Source: Limnohabitans parvus II-B4
Lineage (GTDB): Bacteria > Pseudomonadota > Gammaproteobacteria > Burkholderiales > Burkholderiaceae_C
Length of the DNA: 64,000 nt
Direction of reading: 5' to 3'
Assembly (NCBI RefSeq): GCF_003063455.1
Contig: NZ_NESN01000005.1
Span: forward strand, 35,506-99,505
Part shown: piece by piece, positions 50,174-59,304 of the stretch
Layout of the letters: each line of letters starts with the position of its first letter
Position numbering within the stretch: position 1 is the first letter of the stretch
Made by a program: the position numbers and the translations under genes
The notes under the pieces: generated by a model
What the model saw: only the letters and a program-made list of their open reading frames with translations
The model's database searches: none
What the model was told of the DNA's origin: nothing

Positions 50174-51373
50174 ATGTCCCATTTTTCAATGATCGAGGCC
50201 AGGCCTTTGCCTGGCAAGAAAAACCGATCCATCTCGTGGCGCAGCCGCGAAGGGCGATCGGTCATCTACCAGATCGTCGCGATTTTGTCGGCTTTGGCGC
50301 TGGTCGCTTTGTTGGTGCGCAATACGCTCATCAACATGCGTTTGCGCGGCATTCAAAGTGGCTATGACTTTTTGCTACAACCGTTCGGCTTCGACATCAG
50401 TGAAACGATGATCGAGTACGCGTCCAACAGCACGTATTTGATGGCGTTCTTCATTGGCATGCTCAACACGCTCAAAGTGGCGGTGATTGGCATTGTGCTG
50501 GCCACCTTGTTGGGTGTGCTGGTGGGCGTGGGGCGTTTTTCGACCAACTTCCTGGTTCGCAAGGTTTGCTACGCCTATGTGGAATTTTTTCGCAACGTGC
50601 CGGTCTACCTGCAGTTGTTGATTTGGTATTTGGTTTTCACCGAAGCTTTGCCAGATTTCGACAAAGCCTGGCAATTGGGCCATTTTTACCTGAGCAAAAA
50701 CGGTGTGTCTTTCCCATGGCCGGTATGGCAACTGGGTCAAACCTTGGCACTCTGCGGGCTCGTGTTGGGCTGTGTTTTTACGGTCATTTATCGCCGGCAG
50801 GCCAAGGCCCATTTTGATCAGACGGGCCAGACGCGTCCTGTCTGGGGCGTGTCCACAGGGGTGACTGTGGCGTTGATGCTTCTCGGCTGGTTGGCCGGTG
50901 GTGCGCCAGCCGAATGGAATTTGCCCAAGATCGGTGACTTCCAGATTGAAGACGGTGGTGTGTTCAGCCCGGAGTTCATGGCCTTGTTGTGTGGTTTGGT
51001 GTTTTACACGGCGTCGTTCATCGCCGAGGTGGTGCGATCGGGCATTGCCTCTGTGTCACTTGGACAGCATGAGGCCGCGGCTTCCCTGGGTTTGAACAAA
51101 GGCCAGTCCATGCGTTTGGTGGTCTTGCCCCAGGCTCTGCGTGTGATCATTCCACCCCTGACCAGTCAGTACCTGAACCTGACCAAAAACTCATCCTTGG
51201 CGGTGGCCATTGGTTACCCCGAACTGGTCTCCATCGCCAACACCACGCTCAATCAGACTGGCCGTGCCATTGAGGCGCTGTCTATCGTGATGTTGGTGTA
51301 CCTGACCTTGTCTCTCATCACGTCGGCGCTTATGAACTGGTTCAACGCCAGTGCCGCTATCCAGGAGCGCTGA
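50174..51373 (+). CDS. aapQ: general L-amino acid ABC transporter permease
   Basis: A 399-residue inner-membrane permease, longer than ordinary polar amino acid permeases because it carries extra N-terminal helices and a large insertion, as AapQ does. The ABC-coupling loop is GQHEAAASLGLNKGQSMRLV, VLPQALRVIIPPLTSQYLNL. The first conserved segment is NTLKVAVIGIVLATLLGVLV. The ATG at 50174 (MSHFSMIEARPLPG) was chosen; MIEARP at 50189 is possible. One base separates its stop from the aapM ATG. Confidence 0.94.
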   Translation: MSHFSMIEARPLPGKKNRSISWRSREGRSVIYQIVAILSALALVALLVRNTLINMRLRGIQSGYDFLLQPFGFDISETMIEYASNSTYLMAFFIGMLNTLKVAVIGIVLATLLGVLVGVGRFSTNFLVRKVCYAYVEFFRNVPVYLQLLIWYLVFTEALPDFDKAWQLGHFYLSKNGVSFPWPVWQLGQTLALCGLVLGCVFTVIYRRQAKAHFDQTGQTRPVWGVSTGVTVALMLLGWLAGGAPAEWNLPKIGDFQIEDGGVFSPEFMALLCGLVFYTASFIAEVVRSGIASVSLGQHEAAASLGLNKGQSMRLVVLPQALRVIIPPLTSQYLNLTKNSSLAVAIGYPELVSIANTTLNQTGRAIEALSIVMLVYLTLSLITSALMNWFNASAAIQER

Positions 51374-51374
51374 C

Positions 51375-52478
51375 ATGAATACGGTTTTTAAATCAATCGA
51401 TGCGCGACCCATGCCGGGTCGCAGTTCGGGCCCCTTGGCTTGGTTGCGTGCCAATTTGTTTTCCACCATCGGCAACAGTTTGCTGTCGGTGTTCTTGCTG
51501 GCGCTGGTGGTTTGGGCATTTGTGGCCTCCATGGACTGGGCCTTGCTCAATGCCGTGTTCAATGCCAATTTGCAGGCATGCAATGACGTGCGCGGTGCAG
51601 GTGCCTGCTGGGGGGTGATCTCGGAAAAAGGCCGCCTGATTGTGATGGGGCGTTACCCTGAAACAGAGCACTGGCGTCCCGTGATCGCGACCGCGTTGAT
51701 GCTGGGCGTGGTCGTTCTGAGCTGCATGCCACGCTTTTGGAACAAGGCGCTTCCGGCAATCTGGATCGTCATGCTGGCGATTTACTTTGTGTTGATGAAG
51801 GGCGGATTTTTTGGCTTGACCGCGGTGGACACAGACCAATGGGGGGGATTCCCGCTGACCGTCATGCTCACTGTGATCTCCATGACATTGGCTTTTCCGC
51901 TGGCCATTTTTGTGGCGCTGGGTCGACGCTCCAACATGCCCGCCATCCGGACTTTGTGCACTTTGTATGTCGAGTTGATCCGTGGTGTGCCGCTGATCAC
52001 GGTGCTGTTCATGGCGTCGTTCATGTTGCCACTGTTCATGCCCGAAGGCGTCAAGATCGACGTGCTGCTGCGTGTGGTGGTTGGCATCACGCTGTTCTCT
52101 GCAGCCTACATGGCCGAGGTGGTTCGCGGGGGCCTGCAAGCGCTGCCCAAGGGGCAGACCGAAGCGGCGGCGACGCTGGGCTTGCGCTACTGGCAGCTCC
52201 AACGCATGATTGTTTTGCCGCAGGCTTTGGCCACCGTGGTGCCGTCCATCATGAACACCTTCATTGGTTTGTTCAAGGACACCTCTTTGGTGACCATTGT
52301 GTCGCTGTATGAGTTGACGGGTGCATTGGGCTTGGCGCTGAACTCGGATGCCGACTGGCGTCCTTTCAAGATCGAAGCCTACCTTTTCATCACCTTCATT
52401 TATTTTGCCTTTTGCTTTGCCATGTCACGTTACAGCTTGTGGATCGAAGACCGCACGGCCGTGAGCAAAGTTCGCTGA
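51375..52478 (+). CDS. aapM: general L-amino acid ABC transporter permease
   Basis: A 367-residue permease forming a heterodimer with AapQ. The N-terminal motif FKSIDARPMPGRSSGPLAWL parallels the AapQ start (IEARPLPG), as in known Aap/BztBC pairs. The coupling loop is GQTEAAATLGLRYWQLQRMI followed by VLPQALATVVPSIMNTFIGL. It contains about eight hydrophobic segments. The TGA-C-ATG junction with aapQ implies coupled translation. The ATPase gene follows after 13 bp. Confidence 0.95.
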   Translation: MNTVFKSIDARPMPGRSSGPLAWLRANLFSTIGNSLLSVFLLALVVWAFVASMDWALLNAVFNANLQACNDVRGAGACWGVISEKGRLIVMGRYPETEHWRPVIATALMLGVVVLSCMPRFWNKALPAIWIVMLAIYFVLMKGGFFGLTAVDTDQWGGFPLTVMLTVISMTLAFPLAIFVALGRRSNMPAIRTLCTLYVELIRGVPLITVLFMASFMLPLFMPEGVKIDVLLRVVVGITLFSAAYMAEVVRGGLQALPKGQTEAAATLGLRYWQLQRMIVLPQALATVVPSIMNTFIGLFKDTSLVTIVSLYELTGALGLALNSDADWRPFKIEAYLFITFIYFAFCFAMSRYSLWIEDRTAVSKVR

Positions 52479-52491
52479 ACGAAAGATCTCC

Positions 52492-53247
52492 ATGACCTCC
52501 AATGCAACCCCTCTTATCGAGTTCAAGGGCGTCAACAAGTGGTACGCCAGCAATGGTTACCACGTGCTGCGCGACGTTAATCTGCAATTTGCCAAAGGCG
52601 AAAAAGTGGTCATTTGCGGCCCCTCGGGCTCGGGCAAATCCACCCTGATCCGCTGCATCAACGCCCTTGAGGAATACCAGGAAGGCACGCTCACGGTCGA
52701 CGGCACGGTGCTTGGCGATGACCTCAAAGGCATCGACAAAGTTCGTCGTGAAGTCGGCATGGTGTTCCAGCAGTTCAACCTGTTTCCGCACCTGACGGTG
52801 CTCGAAAACCTGATCTTGTCGCCCACTTGGGTGGCGAAGATGCCGCGCAAGGAAGCCATTGAAAAAGCCATGGTGCAACTTGAGCGTGTGCGCATTGTCG
52901 AGCACGCTCACAAATACCCCTTGCAGTTGTCCGGTGGCCAGCAGCAGCGTGTGGCGATTGCCCGTGCGCTGTGTCTGACCCCCAAAATCATGCTGTTTGA
53001 TGAGCCGACTTCTGCGCTCGACCCTGAGATGATCAAGGAAGTGCTGGACGTGATGATCGAGTTGACCAGTCAAGGCATGACCATGCTGTGTGTGACGCAT
53101 GAAATGGGCTTTGCCAAGGCCGTGGCCGACCGCGTGATCTTCATGGACCAAGGCCAGGTGGTCGAACAAGCCCCGCCCCAACAGTTCTTTGATTCGCCAC
53201 AAACCGACCGGGCGCAAGACTTTTTGTCCAAAATCCTGGGGCATTGA
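52492..53247 (+). CDS. aapP: general L-amino acid ABC transporter ATP-binding protein
   Basis: A 251-residue cytoplasmic ATPase energising AapQM. Walker A CGPSGSGKSTLIRC (about residues 44-57), Q-loop MVFQQFNLFPHLTVLENLIL, signature LSGGQQQRVAIARALC, Walker B IMLFDEPTSALDPEMIKEVL and the switch His in CVTHEMGFA are all intact. This is the GlnQ/GltL type. It ends the operon; a strong hairpin (53266-53290) follows 18 bp after the stop. Confidence 0.96.
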   Translation: MTSNATPLIEFKGVNKWYASNGYHVLRDVNLQFAKGEKVVICGPSGSGKSTLIRCINALEEYQEGTLTVDGTVLGDDLKGIDKVRREVGMVFQQFNLFPHLTVLENLILSPTWVAKMPRKEAIEKAMVQLERVRIVEHAHKYPLQLSGGQQQRVAIARALCLTPKIMLFDEPTSALDPEMIKEVLDVMIELTSQGMTMLCVTHEMGFAKAVADRVIFMDQGQVVEQAPPQQFFDSPQTDRAQDFLSKILGH

Positions 53248-53265
53248 AAGGCGGGACGGGCGCTG

Positions 53266-53290
53266 CCATCGCTTTCGGCGAAAGCGATGG
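53266..53290 (+). terminator. perfect hairpin between aapP and pyrC
   Basis: CCATCGCTTTC and GAAAGCGATGG pair exactly over 11 bp with a GGC loop. There is no T tract after it, so it may be a rho-dependent or mRNA-stabilising structure at the aap 3' end. It also lies in the pyrC leader, 30 bp before the start, and could affect pyrC translation. Confidence 0.65.
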
Positions 53291-53319
53291 ATGGGATGAG
53301 GGCGAAGGTTTGAGACAAT

Positions 53320-54363
53320 ATGCACATGACTCAAGAACTCACCCTCACCCGACCAGACGACTGGCACCTGCATGTGCGCGACGGTGCTGCATTGAATGTG
53401 GTTGTGCCGCACACGGCCGCGCAGTTTGGCCGCGCCATCATCATGCCCAACCTGAAGCCGCCGGTGACCACGGCCGAGCAGGCACTGGCCTACAAAAATC
53501 GCATCCTGGCCGCTGTGCCCCAGGGCATGGATTTTGAGCCCTTGATGACGCTTTATCTGACGGACAACCTGAATCCGGCAGAAATTGCGCGAGCCAAGGC
53601 GGCAGGCGTGGTGGCTTGCAAGCTCTATCCCGCAGGTGCTACGACCAACAGCGATGCGGGCGTGACCGACTTGCGCAAAATTTACCCTGTGCTGGAAGCG
53701 ATGCAGCGCGAAGGTGTTTTGCTGTTGGTGCACGGTGAGGTCACCTCATCCGACATCGACCTGTTTGACCGTGAAGCGGTGTTCATCGAGCAGCAACTTA
53801 AGCCGCTGCGCCGTGATTTTCCGGGCCTCAAGATCGTCATGGAACACATCACCACGAAAGAGGCTGCGCAGTACGTGGCTGAAAGTGATGCGTTGCTGGG
53901 GGCGACCATCACCGCGCACCACCTGCTCTACAACCGCAACGCCATCTTCACGGGTGGCATTCGCCCACATTACTACTGCTTGCCTGTCCTCAAGCGCGAG
54001 ACACACCGGCTGGCCTTGGTGCAAGCCGCCACAGGGGGCAACCGCAAATTCTTTTTGGGCACAGACAGTGCGCCCCATCCGGCGCACCTCAAAGAACACG
54101 CCACGGGTTGTGCAGGTTGCTACACCGCGCATGCGGCCATTGAGATGTATGCGGAAGCCTTTGACCAGGCCGGTGCGCTGGACCAGCTGGAGGCCTTTGC
54201 CAGTTTCAATGGTGCTGACTTCTATGGCCTGCCGCGCAACAGCGGCCATGTCACGCTGCGCCGTGAGAGCTGGACACCTGCCGAGAGCTTTGCTTTTGGT
54301 GAAGCCGAGCTCAAACCTTTGCGCTCCGGAGAGAGCTTGCCGTGGCGTCTGGTGGCGGCCTGA
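53320..54363 (+). CDS. pyrC: dihydroorotase
   Basis: Cyclises carbamoyl-aspartate to dihydroorotate, the third step of pyrimidine synthesis. The 347-residue protein is the short class-II form: metal ligands in [12 protein letters not shown] (His-x-His), the carboxylated Lys in [14 protein letters not shown], His in LLVHGEVT, His in [14 protein letters not shown] and Asp in [15 protein letters not shown]. An ATG two codons later (53326) is equally in frame; GAAGG favours 53320. The stop overlaps the start of the DUF3025 gene by 22 bp. Confidence 0.96.
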   Translation: MHMTQELTLTRPDDWHLHVRDGAALNVVVPHTAAQFGRAIIMPNLKPPVTTAEQALAYKNRILAAVPQGMDFEPLMTLYLTDNLNPAEIARAKAAGVVACKLYPAGATTNSDAGVTDLRKIYPVLEAMQREGVLLLVHGEVTSSDIDLFDREAVFIEQQLKPLRRDFPGLKIVMEHITTKEAAQYVAESDALLGATITAHHLLYNRNAIFTGGIRPHYYCLPVLKRETHRLALVQAATGGNRKFFLGTDSAPHPAHLKEHATGCAGCYTAHAAIEMYAEAFDQAGALDQLEAFASFNGADFYGLPRNSGHVTLRRESWTPAESFAFGEAELKPLRSGESLPWRLVAA

Positions 54364-55187
54364 ACCCCAACCGCCCGGGGCACCGGTGCGAAGCCATCTC
54401 AACCTTGGGCGTGGCCGACATTGATTGGGCTGCTCCTTGGTTGGCCAACTGGCGAGAGGTCGGTCAAGCGCTGGCGCTGCGCGTGATCGCGGGCTGCCCT
54501 CAACCTCAAGCATTGAACGAGGCCGCTTTGGCGCCGGTGGGTTTTGTGCCGCAATCCGATTTACCCGAAGGCCAGGCCTACGAAGACTTCATTTACGCCC
54601 AAGGTCTTGTGCCCACGCGTGAAGGCTTGCACGACTTTTTCAACGCCTTGTGCTGGATGCATTTTCCGCTGGCGAAAAAGCGTTTGAACCAATTGCAGGC
54701 CCGTGAGATCGCGCGAGCAGGTGTCGGTCAGGTGCGCGGTCCTGTTCGGGATGCGGCGACAGTGTTTGATGAAAATGCCTTGTTGATCCAGGCTTCTGAC
54801 GCCTTGTGGTCGGCACTGACCGAGCACCGTTGGGCTGACGCTTTCCTGGCTTTGCGCCATGAGTGGTCAGATGCGCGCTTGTGGACGTTTGGCCATGCCG
54901 CCCTCGAAAAGCTGGTGCAGCCCTACAAATCGATCACCGTGCATTTATGGCGCGTTCCTGACGACGTGGCCCATGAGCAGATCGATGCGTGGCTGGCGCA
55001 GGACTTGACGGCCGACAAGCTCGCGACCAAACCCTTCAGCCCTCTGCCCGTGCTGGGTGTGCCGGGTTGGTGGCCAGCCAACGAGACGGCCGTTTTTTAC
55101 GAAGACGTCAGCGTTTTCAGGCCGCGCCGCCTCAAGGGGGCGGCTGAAAAACCGTACGCCAATCCGGAAATGACGCCTTCGGTTTGA
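54342..55187 (+). CDS. DUF3025 family protein
   Basis: A 281-residue soluble protein starting at a GTG inside the end of pyrC. The DUF3025 pattern is clear: [71 protein letters not shown] and [20 protein letters not shown]. These blocks are rich in aromatic and His/Asp residues but the activity is unknown. Overlap with pyrC suggests translational coupling; a link to pyrimidine metabolism is speculative. The start could also be further in, as the first 25 residues are poorly conserved-looking. Confidence 0.87.
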   Translation: MASGGGLNPNRPGHRCEAISTLGVADIDWAAPWLANWREVGQALALRVIAGCPQPQALNEAALAPVGFVPQSDLPEGQAYEDFIYAQGLVPTREGLHDFFNALCWMHFPLAKKRLNQLQAREIARAGVGQVRGPVRDAATVFDENALLIQASDALWSALTEHRWADAFLALRHEWSDARLWTFGHAALEKLVQPYKSITVHLWRVPDDVAHEQIDAWLAQDLTADKLATKPFSPLPVLGVPGWWPANETAVFYEDVSVFRPRRLKGAAEKPYANPEMTPSV

Positions 55188-55257
55188 TTTTGCCCAGTAA
55201 GTCCCTAATATGCCGTCCAACGAGCCCGCGTCTTCCGGGTAGAAAGTGAAACCATCC

Positions 55258-56133
55258 ATGAAACGTATTTTTCTGTTTGTCCTGACCAACCTGGCCGTCG
55301 TGGTCGTCTTGGGCATTGTGGCCAGCTTGCTGGGTGTGAACCGATTCTTGACAGCCAACGGCCTGAACCTGGGCGCTTTGATGGGCTATGCGCTGATCAT
55401 GGGTTTTGGGGGAGCCATCATTTCCCTGCTCATGAGCAAGTGGATCGCCAAAATGTCTTCGGGTGTGCGCGTCATCACCCAACCCGCCAATGCCGACGAG
55501 GCCTGGATTGTGGAGACCGTGCGCAAATTTGCTGACAAATCAGGCATCGGCATGCCCGAGGTGGGCATTTTTGAAGGTGACCCGAACGCCTTTGCCACGG
55601 GCGCCTTCCGTGACTCGGCTTTGGTGGCTGTCTCCACCGGCCTGTTGCAAAACATGACGCACGAAGAAATCGAAGCCGTCATCGGCCACGAAGTTGCGCA
55701 CATCGCCAACGGCGACATGGTCACCATGACGCTCATTCAAGGCGTGATGAACACTTTTGTGGTGTTCATCTCCCGTGTGGTGGGTTACGCGGTGGACAGC
55801 TTCCTGCGCAAAAACGATGAAGAAAGCAGTGGTCCTGGCATCGGCTATTACGTGACCACCATCGTCATGGACATCCTGCTGGGCTTTGTGGCAGCCATGA
55901 TCGTCGCTTGGTTCAGCCGCCAGCGTGAATTCCGTGCCGATGCGGGAGCCGCCAAACTGATGGGCCGAAAGCAACCCATGATCAACGCCTTGGCGCGTTT
56001 GGGCGGTGTGCACACCGCGGAACTGCCCAAGAGCATGGCGGCGATGGGCATTGCTGGTGGTATCGGTCAGTTGTTCAGCACCCACCCGCCGATTGAAGAG
56101 CGCATTGCCGCGCTGCAAAACAGCGCCCAATAA
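55258..56133 (+). CDS. htpX: membrane zinc metalloprotease HtpX
   Basis: Inner-membrane quality-control protease. The 291-residue protein has two N-terminal hydrophobic helices (residues 4-25 and 38-60), the zinc motif HEVAH (His144, Glu145, His148), two more helices and the third ligand region [14 protein letters not shown]. The end [13 protein letters not shown] is the family signature. The ATG at 55258 gives [19 protein letters not shown] as in relatives. It is 70 bp after the DUF3025 gene; no CpxR- or RpoH-type promoter was identified by eye. Confidence 0.97.
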   Translation: MKRIFLFVLTNLAVVVVLGIVASLLGVNRFLTANGLNLGALMGYALIMGFGGAIISLLMSKWIAKMSSGVRVITQPANADEAWIVETVRKFADKSGIGMPEVGIFEGDPNAFATGAFRDSALVAVSTGLLQNMTHEEIEAVIGHEVAHIANGDMVTMTLIQGVMNTFVVFISRVVGYAVDSFLRKNDEESSGPGIGYYVTTIVMDILLGFVAAMIVAWFSRQREFRADAGAAKLMGRKQPMINALARLGGVHTAELPKSMAAMGIAGGIGQLFSTHPPIEERIAALQNSAQ

Positions 56134-56296
56134 GGTCTGACTGCCCCATCAAGCTGCGACCGAATCCATCTTCGGTTGCAGGGGCAGGCCGCTGCGAAAA
56201 CCGACCACCACAAAGCTGCGTAACCCAAGCGACCCGCTTGGGCGGTGACTCGCCCTAAGATGGTTGGGTGAATCATATTTATCTCGGTGTTTGCGC

Positions 56297-57247
56297 ATGA
56301 AGCCGCGCAAATCCTTTTTCTCTCCACCTCGTCCTTGGTTGCTTGCGCACCACCGTGGTCAGCGCATGTTTTCAGCTTGGCCAGCCGCTGTGCGGGGCAT
56401 GGTCTGGATGGTGTTGGGCGGTTTGTTGTTCTCCGTTCTGAACACCATTGCCCGTCATTTGACTTTGCACTTGGACGTTTACCAGTCCCAGTTTTTGCGG
56501 TACTTGTTTGGCTTGCTGGTAATGCTGCCGTGGGTCTACCGCGATGGTTGGCGTGCTTATGCGCCAGTGAACATGGTGGGGCAGTTCTGGCGGGGCGGCG
56601 TGCATACGCTGGGCCTGATTTTGTGGTTCACTGCCTTGCCCCAAATCCCACTCGCCGACATGACGGCCATTGGTTTTACAGGGCCGATTTTCATCATGAT
56701 CGGCGCGGCCTGGTTTTTGGGTGAGCCCATGCGCAAAGACCGCTGGATCGCCGCTGTGATTGGTTTTTCCGGCGTGCTGGTGGTGGTCTTGCCCAAAATG
56801 TCGGGCGAGGGTGGTTGGTACAACCTCGTCATGCTGGCTTCCTCGCCCGTATTTGCCGCATCATTTCTCATCACCAAGGCCTTGACCCGCTACGAAAAAC
56901 CCGGCGTGATTGTGCTGTGGCAAGCCCTCACCGTCACGGTGCTCAGCTTGCCCATGGCCTTGCCCCACTGGCAAATGCCGACACCCATGCAGTGGTTGGG
57001 CTTTGCCGCCACAGGCGTGTTGGGCACGTTGGCCCACTATTGCCTGACGCGAGCCTTCGCCATGGCCGACATTTCCGCAACCCAGTCCTTGCGATTTCTC
57101 GACTTGGTCTGGGCGTCTTTGTTGGGCTGGTTGGTGTTTGGCGATGTGCCGAGCCAATCCACTTGGCTGGGGGCCTTCGTCATCTTGTGGGCCACGGTCT
57201 GGATTGCCCGCCGCGAAAGCAGGAGAAAGAGCGCTGCACCCGATTGA
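56297..57247 (+). CDS. DMT-superfamily (EamA) permease
   Basis: A 316-residue membrane protein with two EamA repeats and about ten helices. The first repeat begins GMVWMVLGGLLFSVLNTIAR and carries LADMTAIGFTGPIFIMIGAA, the second KMSGEGGWYNLVMLASSPVF to FGDVPSQSTWLGAFVILWAT. The ATG at 56297 was used; an upstream TTG at 56264 is in frame but lacks a ribosome site. Such proteins often export metabolites. It precedes the ABC ATPase gene by 34 bp in the same direction, so it may belong to the zinc-linked set. Confidence 0.88.
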   Translation: MKPRKSFFSPPRPWLLAHHRGQRMFSAWPAAVRGMVWMVLGGLLFSVLNTIARHLTLHLDVYQSQFLRYLFGLLVMLPWVYRDGWRAYAPVNMVGQFWRGGVHTLGLILWFTALPQIPLADMTAIGFTGPIFIMIGAAWFLGEPMRKDRWIAAVIGFSGVLVVVLPKMSGEGGWYNLVMLASSPVFAASFLITKALTRYEKPGVIVLWQALTVTVLSLPMALPHWQMPTPMQWLGFAATGVLGTLAHYCLTRAFAMADISATQSLRFLDLVWASLLGWLVFGDVPSQSTWLGAFVILWATVWIARRESRRKSAAPD

Positions 57248-57281
57248 CGGGGTATATTTTCCAATAAAAAGGGAGAGCTGC

Positions 57282-57971
57282 GTGATCGACATTGAACCCT
57301 TGCGTTATGCATGGACCTCTGCTGGCGAAGACACGTTGGCCTTGGGCGCGTTGCAGGTGTCGGCTGGACAAACCGTCTTTTTGCACGGCCCCAGTGGTTG
57401 TGGCAAAAGTACCTTGCTGGGCCTGCTGGCGGGCGTGATCTTGCCCCAAAGTGGCAGGGTGTCCTTGCTTGGACAGGACTGGGCCGCTTTGCGTCCAGGT
57501 CAGCGTGATGCATTCCGCGCTGACCATGTGGGCGTGGTGTTTCAGCAATTCAACCTTCTGCCTTATTTGAGTGTGCTCGATAACGTGGTGCTGCCTTGTC
57601 GGTTTTCAGCGCTGCGGCGTGAGCGTTGCCAGGCTGAGGGCGGGCCACAAGTCGCGGCTCAAAACTGGTTGCAACGCATGGCAATGCCTGCCGAGTTGTG
57701 GACACGTCGTGCAGATGCCTTGTCGGTCGGACAGCAACAACGCGTGGCGGCAGCCCGTGCCCTGATGGGGCAGCCCGAGTTGATTTTGGCGGACGAGCCC
57801 ACCTCGGCGCTCGACGCTGCTTTGCGCCAAGACTTCATGAATCTGCTGCTGCAGGCCACGCGTGATGCAGGAAGCACTTTGGTGTGCGTGAGCCACGACG
57901 CTGCGCAGGCCACGCGGTTTGATGTGCAATGGGCCTTGCCTGATTTGCAGCAAATGGTGGCGCACACATGA
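57282..57971 (+). CDS. ABC transporter ATP-binding protein, LolD/MacB-like
   Basis: A 229-residue ATPase with a GTG start preceded by GGGAG. Walker A is LHGPSGCGKSTLLGL (about residues 32-46), the Q-loop VGVVFQQFNLLPYLSVLDNV, Walker B LILADEPTSALD and the switch His CVSHDA. The signature reads LSVGQQQR, with Val in place of the first Gly of LSGGQ. This is the MacB/LolD class that drives mechanotransmission rather than import. It overlaps the permease gene by 4 bp. Homologues partner with a DUF3299 protein in Zur-controlled operons of other proteobacteria. Confidence 0.9.
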   Translation: MIDIEPLRYAWTSAGEDTLALGALQVSAGQTVFLHGPSGCGKSTLLGLLAGVILPQSGRVSLLGQDWAALRPGQRDAFRADHVGVVFQQFNLLPYLSVLDNVVLPCRFSALRRERCQAEGGPQVAAQNWLQRMAMPAELWTRRADALSVGQQQRVAAARALMGQPELILADEPTSALDAALRQDFMNLLLQATRDAGSTLVCVSHDAAQATRFDVQWALPDLQQMVAHT

Positions 57972-59248
57972 GTAGCCTGGCAGGTATCGCACGACTCAGC
58001 GCATGGAACAGGCGCAGCACGCTGGTGTGGGTCGTGATCTCATTGGCGCTGGCCACGGCTTTGTTGTGGACATTGGAGCGTTTGCGCCATGACGTCCGAG
58101 TCAGCTTTGCGCAATCGGTCAGTGGCGTGGATTTGATTGTGGGGGCGCGCAGCAGTCCGGTGCAGCTCATGTTGTTTTCAGTGTTTCACATCGGCAGCGC
58201 ACCGCAAGTGCTGTCCATGGACAGCGTGCGCGCTGTTGCCCAACACCGATCGGTGTCCTGGGTGGTCCCGCTGAGCTTGGGTGACTCGCACAGAGGCTAT
58301 CCGGTGCTGGGCACCACGCCCGCGTATTTTCAGCACTTTGCTTATGGGGACAAGCAGCCCTTGGTGGTGCAAAGCGGTGCCGTGTTCTCAGGGACGCTCG
58401 ATGGCTTGTACGAAGCGGTGATCGGTGCCGAGGTGGCCCGTCAGCTGGGTTATGGCTTGGGCCAGCAAATCACCTTGGGCCATGGTTTGCACGAACATGA
58501 CCATGATCATGAAGACCATGCCGACAAGCCCTTTCAGGTGGTCGGCATTTTGGCCCCCACCGGGACACCAGTTGACCGCACCGTGCATGTCAGCTTGCAG
58601 GCTTTGGAAGCCTTGCATCTGGATTGGGCAGGCGGGGCACCCATGCCGGGCGGGCACATTCCCGCAGATCAAGCGCGCAAGTTTGACCTGGAGCCTGTCG
58701 AAGTCACGGCCGCACTCGTGGGGCTCAAAACCCGTGCAGCGGTCTTCAATGTGCAGCGCTTTGTCAGTCAGTACGAAGACGAGGCCCTGATGGGGGTGAT
58801 GCCTGGCGTGGCTTTGGGCGAGTTATGGGGTGTTTTGGGGCTGGGCGAAAACGCCTTGTTGGCGGTGTCGGCGCTGGTGGCGTTGGTGAGTTTGTTTTCG
58901 CTCATGGCGGTGGTGCTGGCAGGCCTGAACGAGCGCCGACGCGAACTCGCTGTGTTGCGAGCCGTGGGGGCCGGACCGCGCCATGTGCTGGGTCTCTTGG
59001 CGCTGGAAGGGACTTGGGTGATCTGCACCGGTGTGCTGTTGGGTGTGTTGCTGGCCCAAGTGGGCATGGCCCTAGGGGCGCCTTGGTTGCAAAACAGCTT
59101 GGGTATCCGCCTGCAAATCGCCGCACCGCTGCCGACGCAGTGGGCTTTGGCGGTGACGATCGTGCTGGCGGGTATGCTGGCCAGTTTAGGGCCCGCTTGG
59201 CGTGCTTACCGCATGTCATTGGCCGATGGCCTGTCGCCGCGTGCATGA
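57968..59248 (+). CDS. ABC transporter permease, LolC/MacB (FtsX) type with His-rich loop
   Basis: A 426-residue protein: one N-terminal helix (residues 20-38), a large periplasmic domain (about 40-290) and three C-terminal helices of the FtsX domain (ALLAVSALVALVSLFSLMAV, LALEGTWVICTGVLLGVLLA, QWALAVTIVLAGMLASLGPA). The periplasmic domain contains HGLHEHDHDHEDHADK, six His among 16 residues, a likely metal-binding loop. The last helix is followed by AYRMSLADGLSPRA, typical of the family. With the ATPase and DUF3299 genes it matches a zinc-linked ABC system; whether it exports or moves a metal ligand is unknown. Confidence 0.9.
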   Translation: MSSLAGIARLSAWNRRSTLVWVVISLALATALLWTLERLRHDVRVSFAQSVSGVDLIVGARSSPVQLMLFSVFHIGSAPQVLSMDSVRAVAQHRSVSWVVPLSLGDSHRGYPVLGTTPAYFQHFAYGDKQPLVVQSGAVFSGTLDGLYEAVIGAEVARQLGYGLGQQITLGHGLHEHDHDHEDHADKPFQVVGILAPTGTPVDRTVHVSLQALEALHLDWAGGAPMPGGHIPADQARKFDLEPVEVTAALVGLKTRAAVFNVQRFVSQYEDEALMGVMPGVALGELWGVLGLGENALLAVSALVALVSLFSLMAVVLAGLNERRRELAVLRAVGAGPRHVLGLLALEGTWVICTGVLLGVLLAQVGMALGAPWLQNSLGIRLQIAAPLPTQWALAVTIVLAGMLASLGPAWRAYRMSLADGLSPRA

Positions 59249-59304
59249 CACGTTGACCGCTGGGTCTGACCGTGGGAATGACCACCGAGAATGGGAGCGA
59301 AGAA

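Noticed and set aside
52396..53733. 445-codon minus-strand frame across aapP and the pyrC start
   Set aside because: Spans two conserved plus-strand genes and the hairpin between them; no family resemblance.
57241..57282. Zur box before the ABC ATPase gene
   Set aside because: The A/T-rich stretch GGTATATTTTCC is not palindromic enough to match the Zur consensus.
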